DNA of 64,000 nt from positions 496,001 through 560,000 of the forward strand of contig NZ_SGIT01000001.1 in NCBI RefSeq assembly GCF_004208525.1. Direction: 5' to 3'. The notes below the pieces were generated by a model. That model was given only the letters and a program-made list of their open reading frames with translations. It was not told the DNA's origin and did not search any database. Within the stretch, counting starts at the first letter, position 1. Every line of letters begins with the position of its first letter. Positions 20,857-29,921 of the stretch are shown here, piece after piece. The DNA is from Sphingobacterium corticibacterium (GTDB lineage: Bacteria; Bacteroidota; Bacteroidia; Sphingobacteriales; Sphingobacteriaceae). The translations under genes were made by a program, and so were the position numbers.

Positions 20857-22191
20857 ATGTATATAATCAGAAAAATATGGATCACGATAGTAGTCGGTAT
20901 ATTTTTTATGCCGATTGCTGTTCTGGCGCAGCCTCAAGACGCCCGTGTGATGGACGTCGGTTTGGGCTGGGCTAAAAATACAGTGAACACCGCGGTATTT
21001 AGAAAAAACTCCTTAGTCAGCAATGACCATGTTCAATTTATATCTTATTATGAGGGGAATGGCTTCCTGACGTTAGGAAAACGAGAGTTGGATAGCGAGA
21101 GCTGGACAGTAAAACAAACACCGTATACCGGTCATGCGGCGGATGCGCATAACGTCATCAGCATGATGGTTGATGGTGATGGTTACCTGCATGTTGCTTG
21201 GGATCACCACAATGGGCGTTTGCGATACGCGAAGAGTATCGAGCCAGAGGGATTGCAGTTGGGAGAAGAGGAGATTATGGTGGGATCGGAAGAAAGTCGG
21301 GTGACGTATCCTGAGTTTTTTGCGTTACCCAATGGTGATCTTCTTTTTTTCTATCGGGATGGCGGCTCTGGAGCAGGCAACTTGATTATCAACAAATACG
21401 AATTCGTACAGAAAAAATGGACACGTCTGCATACCAATTTGATCAGCGGAGAGGGACAACGGAATGCTTATTGGCAGGCTTATGTGGATCAAAAAGGAAC
21501 GATTCATGTTTCTTGGGTATGGCGAGAATCACCCGATGTAGCGAGCAACCACGATATGGCGTATGCTTGTTCCAAAGACGGCGGACTGACGTGGCAAAGG
21601 ACGGATGGTACATTGTATAGTTTGCCCATTACGGCAGAGAATGCAGAGTATGCGGCATGGATCCCCCAACAAAGTGAATTGATTAACCAAACGGCGATGA
21701 CTGCGGATGAAGATGGAAATCCGTTTATTGCGACTTATTGGCGATCCGCGGATACCCAAGTTCCTCAATATAAAATCATCTATTTGGCGAACGGCAAATG
21801 GCAGGTAAAGTCATTGGATTTTCGGAAAACCGCTTTCTCTTTAAGCGGACACGGAACCAAAGAAATACCGATTTCAAGGCCTCAGCTGTTAGTTACAGGG
21901 AAAGGAGATAAAACATCACTTTTATTGCTCTTTCGGGATCAGGAGCGCGGTAGTAAAGCTTCGGTGTTGAAACTGAATGATGTCCGCGAAGATAATTTTG
22001 AAATAATAGACCTGTCATCTGGTTCTGTGGGGGCTTGGGAACCGACATACGATACCGAATTATGGCGAAATAAAAAACATTTAGCTTTGTACGTACAGCA
22101 AACGGATCAAAAAGATGGAGAAGGTCTGCTTGATGCCGAGCCGACAACAGTACATATTATCGAGTGGCAGCCTAACTTCAGAAACAAATAA
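20857..22191 (+). CDS. BNR_4-family beta-propeller protein (GH145- or lyase-like candidate)
   Basis: 444 residues with a signal peptide ending near VLAQ. The BNR_4 hallmark is seen at about residues 90-125: [19 protein letters not shown] followed by [14 protein letters not shown], and further blades such as [10 protein letters not shown] follow. BNR_4 proteins fold as seven-bladed propellers. Characterised relatives include ulvan lyases (PL24/PL25), and a GH145 L-rhamnosidase on Rha-GlcA caps of arabinogalactan protein has a similar propeller. Paired His residues in the hallmark are consistent with the His-based chemistry of these families. Placement between GH105 and GH97 and beside GH127 makes removal of uronic-acid-linked caps on arabinogalactan a good hypothesis. 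A non-catalytic role cannot be excluded. Confidence 0.78.
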   Translation: MYIIRKIWITIVVGIFFMPIAVLAQPQDARVMDVGLGWAKNTVNTAVFRKNSLVSNDHVQFISYYEGNGFLTLGKRELDSESWTVKQTPYTGHAADAHNVISMMVDGDGYLHVAWDHHNGRLRYAKSIEPEGLQLGEEEIMVGSEESRVTYPEFFALPNGDLLFFYRDGGSGAGNLIINKYEFVQKKWTRLHTNLISGEGQRNAYWQAYVDQKGTIHVSWVWRESPDVASNHDMAYACSKDGGLTWQRTDGTLYSLPITAENAEYAAWIPQQSELINQTAMTADEDGNPFIATYWRSADTQVPQYKIIYLANGKWQVKSLDFRKTAFSLSGHGTKEIPISRPQLLVTGKGDKTSLLLLFRDQERGSKASVLKLNDVREDNFEIIDLSSGSVGAWEPTYDTELWRNKKHLALYVQQTDQKDGEGLLDAEPTTVHIIEWQPNFRNK

Positions 22192-22203
22192 AATTATTCT
22201 TAT

Positions 22204-24150
22204 ATGAATTTGAAATTTATGTATGGCGCTTTATGCGTATTCTTTCTATCTACTGCACAAGCGCAGGAAATGAAGATGCTTAGTCCGGATGGTCAGCTTT
22301 CGGTGCAATTGGAAGCAGACCAGGGACGGTTATATTATTCCGTTATGTTGGATGGGCAGGAAATGCTCGAAAAATCACCATTAGGTCTGCAGACGCATTT
22401 AGGTGATCTTTCTAGCGGACTACGCTTGGTCGACCAGCAGGCCCGCCAAATAGACGAACGTTACGAAGAACCGAAGATTAAAAAGAGATCGGTGCATTAT
22501 CAGGCAAATGAGCATAGCTTTACATTCGAGAATAATGATAAGCTAAAACTGGAACTCATTTTTCAGGTCAGCAACAACAACGTAGCGTTTCGTTATGGTA
22601 TACCACAAAGCGGAGAACCCGCAAATGCGATTATCCATCAGGAGCTAAGTGGTTTTGATTTTCCGGATGTTACGACGACATTTTTGACGCCACAGGCCAC
22701 ACCGATGATTGGTTGGATGAAAACGAAGCCCAGTTATGAGGAGGAATATGTACCGGATGAGCCTATGGGTACACCTTCTAAATATGGTGTAGGGTATACC
22801 TTTCCGGCATTATTTCACGTAGGCGACCGCGGATGGGTGTTGGTGTCGGAAACCGGTGTGGGTAGCCTTTATTGTGGGGCGAAATTGAGCGAAGGTACAG
22901 CAGATGGGCTTTACCAGATCGCATTTCCGGAAGAAGGAGAAAATAATGGACTGGGAAGTACGCAGCCTGCGTTGAATTTGCCGGGTTACACACCTTGGCG
23001 TACATTGACGGTTGGGAAAGACCTAAAACCTATTGTGGAAACGACTATTGCTTTTGATGTGGTAAAGCCACTTTATGAACCCACTCAAGATTATCAATTT
23101 GGACGTTCTACCTGGAGCTGGCTATTGTGGCAGGATAACAGTATCAATTTTGAAGATCAGCAGAAATTTATCGATCTATCGGCCGATATGGGCTGGGAAT
23201 TTGCATTGGTAGACAACTGGTGGGATACAAAAATTGGTCACGACAAAGTGGAGGAATTAGTCGCTTATGGAAAAGAAAAAAATGTTGGGATCTGTCTGTG
23301 GTATAATTCCAATGGTTTTTGGAATGACGCGCCACAAGGACCTAAAAACCGCATGAATACGTCGGTAGCACGGAAAAAAGAGATGGCATGGATGCAGCGT
23401 ATAGGCGTTAAAGGAATCAAGGTAGATTTCTTTGGTGGCGATAAGCAGCAAACGATGCAGCTGTACGAAGATATCTTGTCGGATGCAAATGATCACGGTT
23501 TAGTCGTTATTTTTCATGGTTGTACGTTACCGAGAGGATGGGAACGGATGTATCCCAATTTTGTAGGAAGTGAAGCGGTATTGGCGTCGGAAAATTTAAT
23601 ATTTACCCAGCATGCGAATGACACAGAAGCGTATAACGCAACCTTGCATCCGTTTATCCGGAATGCAGTGGGTTCGATGGATTTCGGGCCGGTATTGCTG
23701 AATAAACGCCATAACCGCGAGAACAATGGTGGGACTATCCGCAAAACGAGCGAAACCTTTCAATTAGCAACGGCAATTTTGTTCCAAACACCGGTGCAAA
23801 ACTTTGGTGTTACACCAAATAACCTATCGGAATACCCCAATTTTGTGATTGATTTCATGAAGGAAGTGCCTACCACGTGGGATGAGACGGTGTTTATTGA
23901 TGGCTATCCCGGCAAGTACGTTGTTTTGGCACGTCGACATGGCGATACTTGGTATATCGCTGGAATCAATGCGGAAACAGAAGCTAAAAATCTATCTGTT
24001 TCTTTACCGATGCTTTCCGAAGGGCAAGCCGTATTGTATTCGGATGATCACCAATTGAATCCTAAACAAAATCAAGTCAAGGTTGTGAAAGACAAACAGT
24101 TTAAACTGACTTTGCAACCCAATGGTGCCGCTATTGTTGTCGGGAAATAG
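22204..24150 (+). CDS. GH97 glycosidase, probably retaining alpha-galactosidase
   Basis: 648 residues with a signal peptide ending AQAQ, so periplasmic. Landmarks of GH97 are the N-terminal beta-sandwich (LSPDGQLSVQL), TWSWLLWQDNS at the barrel entrance, GIKVDFFGGDKQ (about residue 405) and a C-terminal beta domain. In GH97, retaining alpha-galactosidases use an Asp nucleophile in the KVDFF position, while inverting SusB-type alpha-glucosidases lack it and use Glu; this protein has the Asp. Predicted role: removal of alpha-linked galactose or a related sugar (beta-L-arabinopyranose is an alternative) from PUL oligosaccharides. It is the last gene of its operon, and its end overlaps the opposing P-type ATPase gene by 20 bases. 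Confidence 0.92.
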   Translation: MNLKFMYGALCVFFLSTAQAQEMKMLSPDGQLSVQLEADQGRLYYSVMLDGQEMLEKSPLGLQTHLGDLSSGLRLVDQQARQIDERYEEPKIKKRSVHYQANEHSFTFENNDKLKLELIFQVSNNNVAFRYGIPQSGEPANAIIHQELSGFDFPDVTTTFLTPQATPMIGWMKTKPSYEEEYVPDEPMGTPSKYGVGYTFPALFHVGDRGWVLVSETGVGSLYCGAKLSEGTADGLYQIAFPEEGENNGLGSTQPALNLPGYTPWRTLTVGKDLKPIVETTIAFDVVKPLYEPTQDYQFGRSTWSWLLWQDNSINFEDQQKFIDLSADMGWEFALVDNWWDTKIGHDKVEELVAYGKEKNVGICLWYNSNGFWNDAPQGPKNRMNTSVARKKEMAWMQRIGVKGIKVDFFGGDKQQTMQLYEDILSDANDHGLVVIFHGCTLPRGWERMYPNFVGSEAVLASENLIFTQHANDTEAYNATLHPFIRNAVGSMDFGPVLLNKRHNRENNGGTIRKTSETFQLATAILFQTPVQNFGVTPNNLSEYPNFVIDFMKEVPTTWDETVFIDGYPGKYVVLARRHGDTWYIAGINAETEAKNLSVSLPMLSEGQAVLYSDDHQLNPKQNQVKVVKDKQFKLTLQPNGAAIVVGK

Positions 24151-26815
24151 CAAATACTTTCACTATTTCATTTGCTAGTAATGGTATAATGCTCAATCCA
24201 AAAACAGCAAGCCACTCTTGTATTCCGACGGCCTGTAATTTAAAAGCAGCTGTCATAAACGGTACGTAGAGTACGATCAATTGCAACAATAGACCGATGA
24301 CTACGGCGCCAAACAGGTAGCGGTTTGAGAAGAATCCCACCCGGAAGATAGATTTGTATGCATGACGGAAAGAGAATGAATAGAATAGCTGACAGCCAAT
24401 GATGGTTAGGAAGGCCAACGTGCGCGCATATTCGTGAATGTTTTCGGGAATATTATCGGCAAAAGGAGAGTATCCTTTTGCCTGATAGCCACCAACAAAA
24501 GCAACGATTGTCAGAAGACCAATAAGGATACCTGCTAAAATGATACGTCTGCCGGCTCCATGAGAGAAGAAATTGTCATTTAATGGTCTTGGCTTTTCTC
24601 TCATCACATCTTTGTCCCCCGGATCCATACCTAAAGCTACCGCAGGTAGTGTATCCGTTAATAAGTTAATCCAGAGCAGCTGTGTCGCAATGAGCGGTAT
24701 AGGTAAACCGACACCAATCGCTACCAACATGGTAATGACTTCACCAACGTTACAGGCGAGTAAGAAGACAACGGACTTTTTGATGTTGTTGTAAATATTC
24801 CGCCCTTGTTCGATAGCGACGATGATGGTCGAGAAATTGTCGTCTGCTAAAATCATGTCGGAAGCATTTTTGGCTACATCCGTGCCTTCTATTCCCATGG
24901 CCACGCCGATGTCTGCGGCATGAAGCGAAGGCGCGTCGTTTACACCGTCCCCGGTCATCGAAACAATATTGCCTTTTGCCCGGAAAGCTTTTACAATATT
25001 TACCTTATGTTCAGGAGAGACTCTAGCAAATACTTTGTATTCGCCAATATGTGACTCCAATTCTTCTTGCGGCATATTATCAATCGCCGCTCCGGTTGTT
25101 GCCTCCGAGCGTTCAGAAGCGATGCCCAATTTCTTAGCGATTGCCAAGGCCGTGTTTTTATGATCTCCCGTGATCATAATCGTACTGATTCCGGCTTCTT
25201 TGGCTGTTGCGATCGAATCGTTAACCTCTTCGCGAGGAGGGTCTATCATACCTACGACGCCAATCATCACTAGGTTTTTTTCGAAATCTTCACGATCAAT
25301 TTGCTTTTCCAGAGGTTTGTAGGCGACGGCTAATGTACGTAAAGCTTTATCCGACATAGCATCGGCGGCATGGGTCAGGATGGTTTTATGCGTATCCGTA
25401 AGAGGGATAATTTCACCATCTTCTACAACATGTTTGCATTTCAAAATAAGACTGTCTATAGCACCTTTCGCATAAAGCATGAATTTATCTTCCTGTTGAT
25501 GGAGGGTCGACATCATTTTGCGTTTGGAATCAAAAGCTTGCTCGTCTATTCTTGGTTGTGATGACCATAAGTCTTTTCTGTCAATTTTTAAATTGTCCGC
25601 TAGCTGCAGTAAGGCAATTTCGGTAGGGTCGCCCGTGCTGTCTCCGTTTTCCAATGTAGCATCAGAGGCTAACACCATGGCCGAAGAAAGCAAATGGGCT
25701 TCTGCGGATAGGTAGGTTTTGTCATCAATCTTTTGTGTTTTGTCAGTAAAGGTGAAGAACTCTTGAACGGTCATTTTGTTTTGTGTCAGTGTTCCCGTTT
25801 TATCTGAACAAACGATGTTTACAGAGCCTAATGTTTCGACGGCGGGAAGCCTTTTGATAATAGCATTCTGCTTGGCCATTTTCGTTACCCCGATGGAGAG
25901 TACGACAGCAACAATCGCCGCTAATCCCTCTGGAATAGCGGCAACGGCTAAGGAAACGGATGTTAGAAACATTTCGGTAAGATCTCTTCCTTGAAAGAAG
26001 GATATAATAAAAATCAGCACACAGATAGCCAGTGCCGCTTTACCCAGTGTTTTCCCAAGTTGGTCCAAACGAATTTCGAGTGGCGTCTTGGTTTCGTCAT
26101 CCTGGCTAAGTATACCTGCTATTTTCCCAATTTCGGTATCTGCACCTGTACCCGTTACCACGCCAATGCCTCGCCCGTAGGTAACCAAGGTAGACATGTA
26201 GGCTGTATTGTCACGGTCGCCGAGTGGTATATAGTCTTCCGAAAATACAGCGAACGCATCTTTTTCTGCTGCTACGGATTCACCGGTCAAGGCTGATTCG
26301 TCAATTTGCAGGTTCGCACTCTCAACGAGGCGTAAATCAGCAGGAATATAACGGCCAGCATCCAAAATAACAATATCCCCCGGCACGATGTTTTCCGAGC
26401 CGATTTCCTTCACTTGATTATCACGTTTTACCAAAGCTTTCGGGGTCGCCATCTTTCTCAGCGCCTCGATAGCGTTTCCGGCTCTTATTTCCTGGATAAC
26501 ACCTAGTGTGGCATTAATAAGGATAACGATAATGATAATGATGCCATCAAGATATTCGCCCATGAACATAGTAATAACTACGGCCGCAAATAGCACGTAA
26601 ATCAACGCATCCCGTAATTGGGCAAGAAACATTTTGAAAATAGATTTACGGTTTTGGGCCTTTAGTTGATTGGGGCCGTAAGCGGATAGCCGTTGTTGGG
26701 CTTCGTTTTCGGATAAACCAGATGAGCGATTGGTTTTTAGCATCTCGATAGATTCATCGACGGATTTTGCATGAAAAAAAGTGATGTTGTCTTTTGAAGT
26801 ATCGGTATTCGTCAT
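24131..26815 (-). CDS. P-type cation ATPase, Ca2+-transporting type (P2)
   Basis: 894 residues. Visible in order: N-terminal cation-ATPase domain (LSENEAQQRLSAYGPNQL), actuator motif DESALTGESVAAEKD, the membrane Pro-Glu motif VAAIPEGLAAIVAVVLS that binds Ca2+ in PMCA/SERCA types, phosphorylation site SDKTGTLTQNKM (about residue 335-345), the ATP-binding KGAIDSLILKC, the hinge TGDGVNDAPSL and a C-terminal cation-ATPase domain with about six membrane segments. Length fits SERCA-like bacterial pumps. It should export Ca2+ (or Mn2+) across the inner membrane. It is divergent from a Ca2+/Na+ antiporter gene 138 bases away, which supports the Ca2+ reading. Confidence 0.93.
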   Translation of the reverse strand: MTNTDTSKDNITFFHAKSVDESIEMLKTNRSSGLSENEAQQRLSAYGPNQLKAQNRKSIFKMFLAQLRDALIYVLFAAVVITMFMGEYLDGIIIIIVILINATLGVIQEIRAGNAIEALRKMATPKALVKRDNQVKEIGSENIVPGDIVILDAGRYIPADLRLVESANLQIDESALTGESVAAEKDAFAVFSEDYIPLGDRDNTAYMSTLVTYGRGIGVVTGTGADTEIGKIAGILSQDDETKTPLEIRLDQLGKTLGKAALAICVLIFIISFFQGRDLTEMFLTSVSLAVAAIPEGLAAIVAVVLSIGVTKMAKQNAIIKRLPAVETLGSVNIVCSDKTGTLTQNKMTVQEFFTFTDKTQKIDDKTYLSAEAHLLSSAMVLASDATLENGDSTGDPTEIALLQLADNLKIDRKDLWSSQPRIDEQAFDSKRKMMSTLHQQEDKFMLYAKGAIDSLILKCKHVVEDGEIIPLTDTHKTILTHAADAMSDKALRTLAVAYKPLEKQIDREDFEKNLVMIGVVGMIDPPREEVNDSIATAKEAGISTIMITGDHKNTALAIAKKLGIASERSEATTGAAIDNMPQEELESHIGEYKVFARVSPEHKVNIVKAFRAKGNIVSMTGDGVNDAPSLHAADIGVAMGIEGTDVAKNASDMILADDNFSTIIVAIEQGRNIYNNIKKSVVFLLACNVGEVITMLVAIGVGLPIPLIATQLLWINLLTDTLPAVALGMDPGDKDVMREKPRPLNDNFFSHGAGRRIILAGILIGLLTIVAFVGGYQAKGYSPFADNIPENIHEYARTLAFLTIIGCQLFYSFSFRHAYKSIFRVGFFSNRYLFGAVVIGLLLQLIVLYVPFMTAAFKLQAVGIQEWLAVFGLSIIPLLANEIVKVFAISRQQ

Positions 26816-26953
26816 CGTATCAGATTAAAAATTAACGTTCAATAAAGATATGGATTAGTCATTGTGAAAAATGTGATTTTGGTCATTTTGAAGTGTTTAT
26901 GTATAGAAATTAACGTAAAAACAGCATATTTGTTTATCATCTAATCGAGATTT

Positions 26954-27937
26954 ATGACTTTTTCAGCCGTTATCACTTTTTTATTTGGATTAATAATTAT
27001 CACCGTCGGCGCCGAAATCTTACTGAAAGGTGCATCTAAAATCGCGACGTTACTGAATATTCGTCCGATCGTCATCGGGCTTACTGTGGTTTCTATCGGA
27101 ACCAGTTTGCCGGAACTGGCGGTAGGTCTAACCGCTATCGGCGAAGGTGCAGGGGATATTGCCATTGGTAATATTGCCGGAACGAATTTGGTGAACATCT
27201 TGTTTATTCTTGGACTAAGTGCAGCTATTCGCCCTTTACCATTGAATTTAAGAAGTATTAAAACGGAGATGTATACAATGATTATTGCAGCCGTATTGTT
27301 ACTGATGTTGTCATTAGATGGGGAGCTTAGTACTTGGGATGGCCTGATTATGTTGATTTTGGGAATTGTCTATTTAACGATCATCGTGCGGACAAGTAGG
27401 CAGGAGCCTTTTTATGTACAAAAGGAATTTCAGGAGGAATATGAAACGCCTCCGCTGTATGAGAAGAAAGATAAGAAGGTCTGGGCTTGGAATTTTATGC
27501 TGTTGTTTTGCGGAATCGTGGCGACCATCTACGGTGCAGAAAAGTTAGTTGATGGTGCGGTCGAGATGGCCAAACATTTCGGTATGAGCGATGCGGTCAT
27601 TGGATTGACCATTATTGCCATAGGTACTTCCGCCCCGGAATTGGCAACTACAATAGTTGCCACCTTTAAGGGGGAGCGGGACGTAGCTGTCGGAAATTTA
27701 CTAGGGAGTAGTGTCATCAACATTTTTATCATCTTGGGCATTACCAGTATCTTTACACCGGGAAGTATTGGTGTATCCGCGGATATTCTTTGGTTTGATT
27801 TGCCGTTAGCGGCGTTGGTTGCTTTGGTCTGTTATCCCGTATTTAAATCTGATGGGATGGTGTCGAGAAAAGAAGGGATTACTTTTGTATCGTTGTATTG
27901 TGCTTATCTCATATTTTTATTGATGTATAGGGTGTAA
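26954..27937 (+). CDS. Calcium/sodium antiporter (CaxA/YrbG family, NCX superfamily)
   Basis: 327 residues, about ten membrane segments, with two inverted repeats, each carrying an alpha-repeat: GTSLPELAVGLTA (about 50-62) and GTSAPELATTIVA (about 217-229), plus GNIAGTNLVNILFILG and GNLLGSSVINIFIILG. These are the ion-binding repeats of the Ca2+/cation antiporter superfamily. A 7 of 8 match to the -7 consensus (CATATTTG, 26925-26932) lies just ahead of the start. With the divergent P-ATPase it forms a two-gene Ca2+ extrusion module. Confidence 0.94.
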   Translation: MTFSAVITFLFGLIIITVGAEILLKGASKIATLLNIRPIVIGLTVVSIGTSLPELAVGLTAIGEGAGDIAIGNIAGTNLVNILFILGLSAAIRPLPLNLRSIKTEMYTMIIAAVLLLMLSLDGELSTWDGLIMLILGIVYLTIIVRTSRQEPFYVQKEFQEEYETPPLYEKKDKKVWAWNFMLLFCGIVATIYGAEKLVDGAVEMAKHFGMSDAVIGLTIIAIGTSAPELATTIVATFKGERDVAVGNLLGSSVINIFIILGITSIFTPGSIGVSADILWFDLPLAALVALVCYPVFKSDGMVSRKEGITFVSLYCAYLIFLLMYRV

Positions 27938-27957
27938 ACGTACTCACTAATAAAGTG

Positions 27958-27965
27958 TATATTTG
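27958..27965 (+). promoter_or_regulatory. -7 promoter element TATATTTG ahead of gpsA
   Basis: Exact TAnnTTTG match 26 bases before the gpsA start. No convincing -33 TTTG is visible at the usual distance. It probably drives the gpsA-hemF-M16-M16 run. Confidence 0.55.
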
Positions 27966-27991
27966 TAACCTTTACCAGGAAAAAGCTATAT

Positions 27992-29002
27992 ATGGATGAA
28001 TCTGTGCAAAAGATAGGCATCGTAGGAAGTGGAAGTTGGGCAACGGCCATGATCAAGATGCTTGGCGATAATGCAGAAGAGAAAGATATTTTATGGTGGG
28101 TTAGAAAGGAAGAAGATTTGGCATACATCCGATCTTACGGACATAACCCCAGTTATTTGAGTGCTGTAAAGGTTTCTGTAAAACCGGATAATTTGTTTTC
28201 GGATGCAAAATCTGTTATTCAACAATCAGATATTGTTGTATTAAACACGCCGTCAGCTTATGTAAAAGAGGCATTAAAGGGGGTAAAAGCGGAGGATTTC
28301 TCCAATAAGATTGTTGTATCCGCTATCAAAGGTATTATTCCGAATGATAACCTTATTGTGGGTGATTACCTAACCGAAACTTATCAGGTTCCGTTAGACA
28401 ATATAGTTGTTATTGGGGGACCTTGCCATGCGGAAGAGGTATCTTCAGAAAAGCTATCTTATTTAACCTTAGCAGGGAAAGACGAACGGACTGTAGAGCG
28501 TGTTGCAACACTTATACGCGGGCGGTATATTAATACTGTCCTTTCCGATGATGTTTTTGGCGTAGAATACGGGGCTGTACTTAAAAATATATATGCATTG
28601 GCTGCAGGAATATGTCATGGGCTGGGTCTAGGAGACAATTTCATTGCCGTACTGATTTCGAACGCGATCCGGGAAATGGAAACCTGCTTATCGGCAATAG
28701 ATCCGGAGACTGACCGAGATATTAAGACATCAGCGTATCTTGGTGATCTTTTAGTAACAGCCTATTCACAATTTAGCAGAAACCGTACTTTTGGTCACAT
28801 GATAGGAAAGGGCTACACGGTGCAATCAGCACAATTGGAAATGAATATGGTCGCTGAGGGCTATTATGCTTCTGCATGTATTCAAAATATTATCCAGCGC
28901 TATCAATTGGATATGCCCATCTGCCATATGGTGTATGAAATCTTATATCACCGCCAGCCGGCGAATGTGGAAGTCAAAAAACTAGTAGAAAAATTAACGT
29001 AA
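27992..29002 (+). CDS. gpsA: NAD(P)-dependent glycerol-3-phosphate dehydrogenase
   Basis: 336 residues. The Rossmann start is KIGIVGSGSWATAMIKML (GxGxxA/G type). The dihydroxyacetone-phosphate reductase landmarks follow: VVSAIKGIIP, IGGPCHAEEV, GVEYGAVLKNIYALAAGI with the catalytic Lys (about 190-205), GLGDN, and the C-terminal EGYYAS. It makes sn-glycerol 3-phosphate for phospholipids in the cytoplasm. Length is normal for the family. Its stop is immediately followed by the hemF ATG, so the two are one transcription unit. Confidence 0.96.
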   Translation: MDESVQKIGIVGSGSWATAMIKMLGDNAEEKDILWWVRKEEDLAYIRSYGHNPSYLSAVKVSVKPDNLFSDAKSVIQQSDIVVLNTPSAYVKEALKGVKAEDFSNKIVVSAIKGIIPNDNLIVGDYLTETYQVPLDNIVVIGGPCHAEEVSSEKLSYLTLAGKDERTVERVATLIRGRYINTVLSDDVFGVEYGAVLKNIYALAAGICHGLGLGDNFIAVLISNAIREMETCLSAIDPETDRDIKTSAYLGDLLVTAYSQFSRNRTFGHMIGKGYTVQSAQLEMNMVAEGYYASACIQNIIQRYQLDMPICHMVYEILYHRQPANVEVKKLVEKLT

Positions 29003-29905
29003 ATGAGTTTAACAAAAGATCAGATAGCGGAAACTTATAAATCCATTCAGGATGAAATTACTTCTGGTTTGGAAGCTTTAGACGGAAAATCCACTTTTGT
29101 AGAAGAATTATGGCAACGGGAGGGGGGCGGCGGTGGTCGCACGCGTATTATACAGCATGGTAATATATTGGAAAAAGGAGGTGTTAATTTTTCTGCTGTC
29201 CATGGAAAACTCCCAGACCCTATCAAGAAATCTTTCCAAGTTGAAGAAGAAGATTTTTTTGCCACGGGTGTGTCTATTGTTATCCATCCAAATAACCCAT
29301 GGGTGCCCATAATCCACATGAATATACGTTACTTTGAACTAGGTGAAAATATTCGCTGGTTTGGAGGAGGGATTGATCTTACACCGCATTATGTGGTAGA
29401 AGAAGATGCTCGTTTTTTCCATCACATGTTGAAAAATGTATGTGACAAGCATCAAGCTACTTTTTATCCGGAATTTAAGACCTGGGCCGATAATTACTTT
29501 TATATTAAACATCGGCAAGAAACACGGGGGATAGGTGGTGTATTCTACGATAAGCTAACACCTGAAAAAACAGGGCTGACCGATGAACAGCTTTTTAAAT
29601 TCTCCTGTGATCTGGGCCGAACTTTCGTGCCTACTTATACGGAATTGGTGAACCGTAACAGACATCGTAAATTCTCCCCGCAGGAGAAAGAATGGCAATT
29701 ATTACGTAGAGGCCGTTATGTAGAATTTAACTTGGTGTATGACGCCGGAACCCGTTTCGGATTGGAAACGAATGGGCGTATAGAGTCCATATTGATGAGT
29801 TTACCGGCACAGGCCAATTGGGCGTATGATTTTAAACCGAAAGCTGGCTCGGAAGAGGAAAGAACATTGTCTTTATTAAAAAAAGGAGTAGACTGGACAG
29901 TCTAA
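29003..29905 (+). CDS. hemF: Aerobic coproporphyrinogen III oxidase
   Basis: 300 residues. Typical motifs: WQREGGGGGRTRII (about 31-45), GVNFSAVHG, NPWVPIIHMNIRYFE, WFGGGIDLTPHYV (about 115-127), the RGIGGVFYD region and YVEFNLVYDAGTRFGL near 235-252, then a GRIESILMSLP ending. The enzyme uses O2 to decarboxylate coproporphyrinogen III to protoporphyrinogen IX in haem synthesis, so the organism can live aerobically. It directly abuts gpsA upstream and is followed 16 bases later by a M16 peptidase gene. Confidence 0.97.
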   Translation: MSLTKDQIAETYKSIQDEITSGLEALDGKSTFVEELWQREGGGGGRTRIIQHGNILEKGGVNFSAVHGKLPDPIKKSFQVEEEDFFATGVSIVIHPNNPWVPIIHMNIRYFELGENIRWFGGGIDLTPHYVVEEDARFFHHMLKNVCDKHQATFYPEFKTWADNYFYIKHRQETRGIGGVFYDKLTPEKTGLTDEQLFKFSCDLGRTFVPTYTELVNRNRHRKFSPQEKEWQLLRRGRYVEFNLVYDAGTRFGLETNGRIESILMSLPAQANWAYDFKPKAGSEEERTLSLLKKGVDWTV

Positions 29906-29921
29906 CCTATAATAGTTTTTT

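Noticed and set aside
26941..27198. Minus-strand open frame with many Ala/Pro/Ser/Ile, and a similar one at 27529-27741
   Set aside because: Both are antisense to the two internal repeats of the antiporter; their likeness to each other comes from those repeats.
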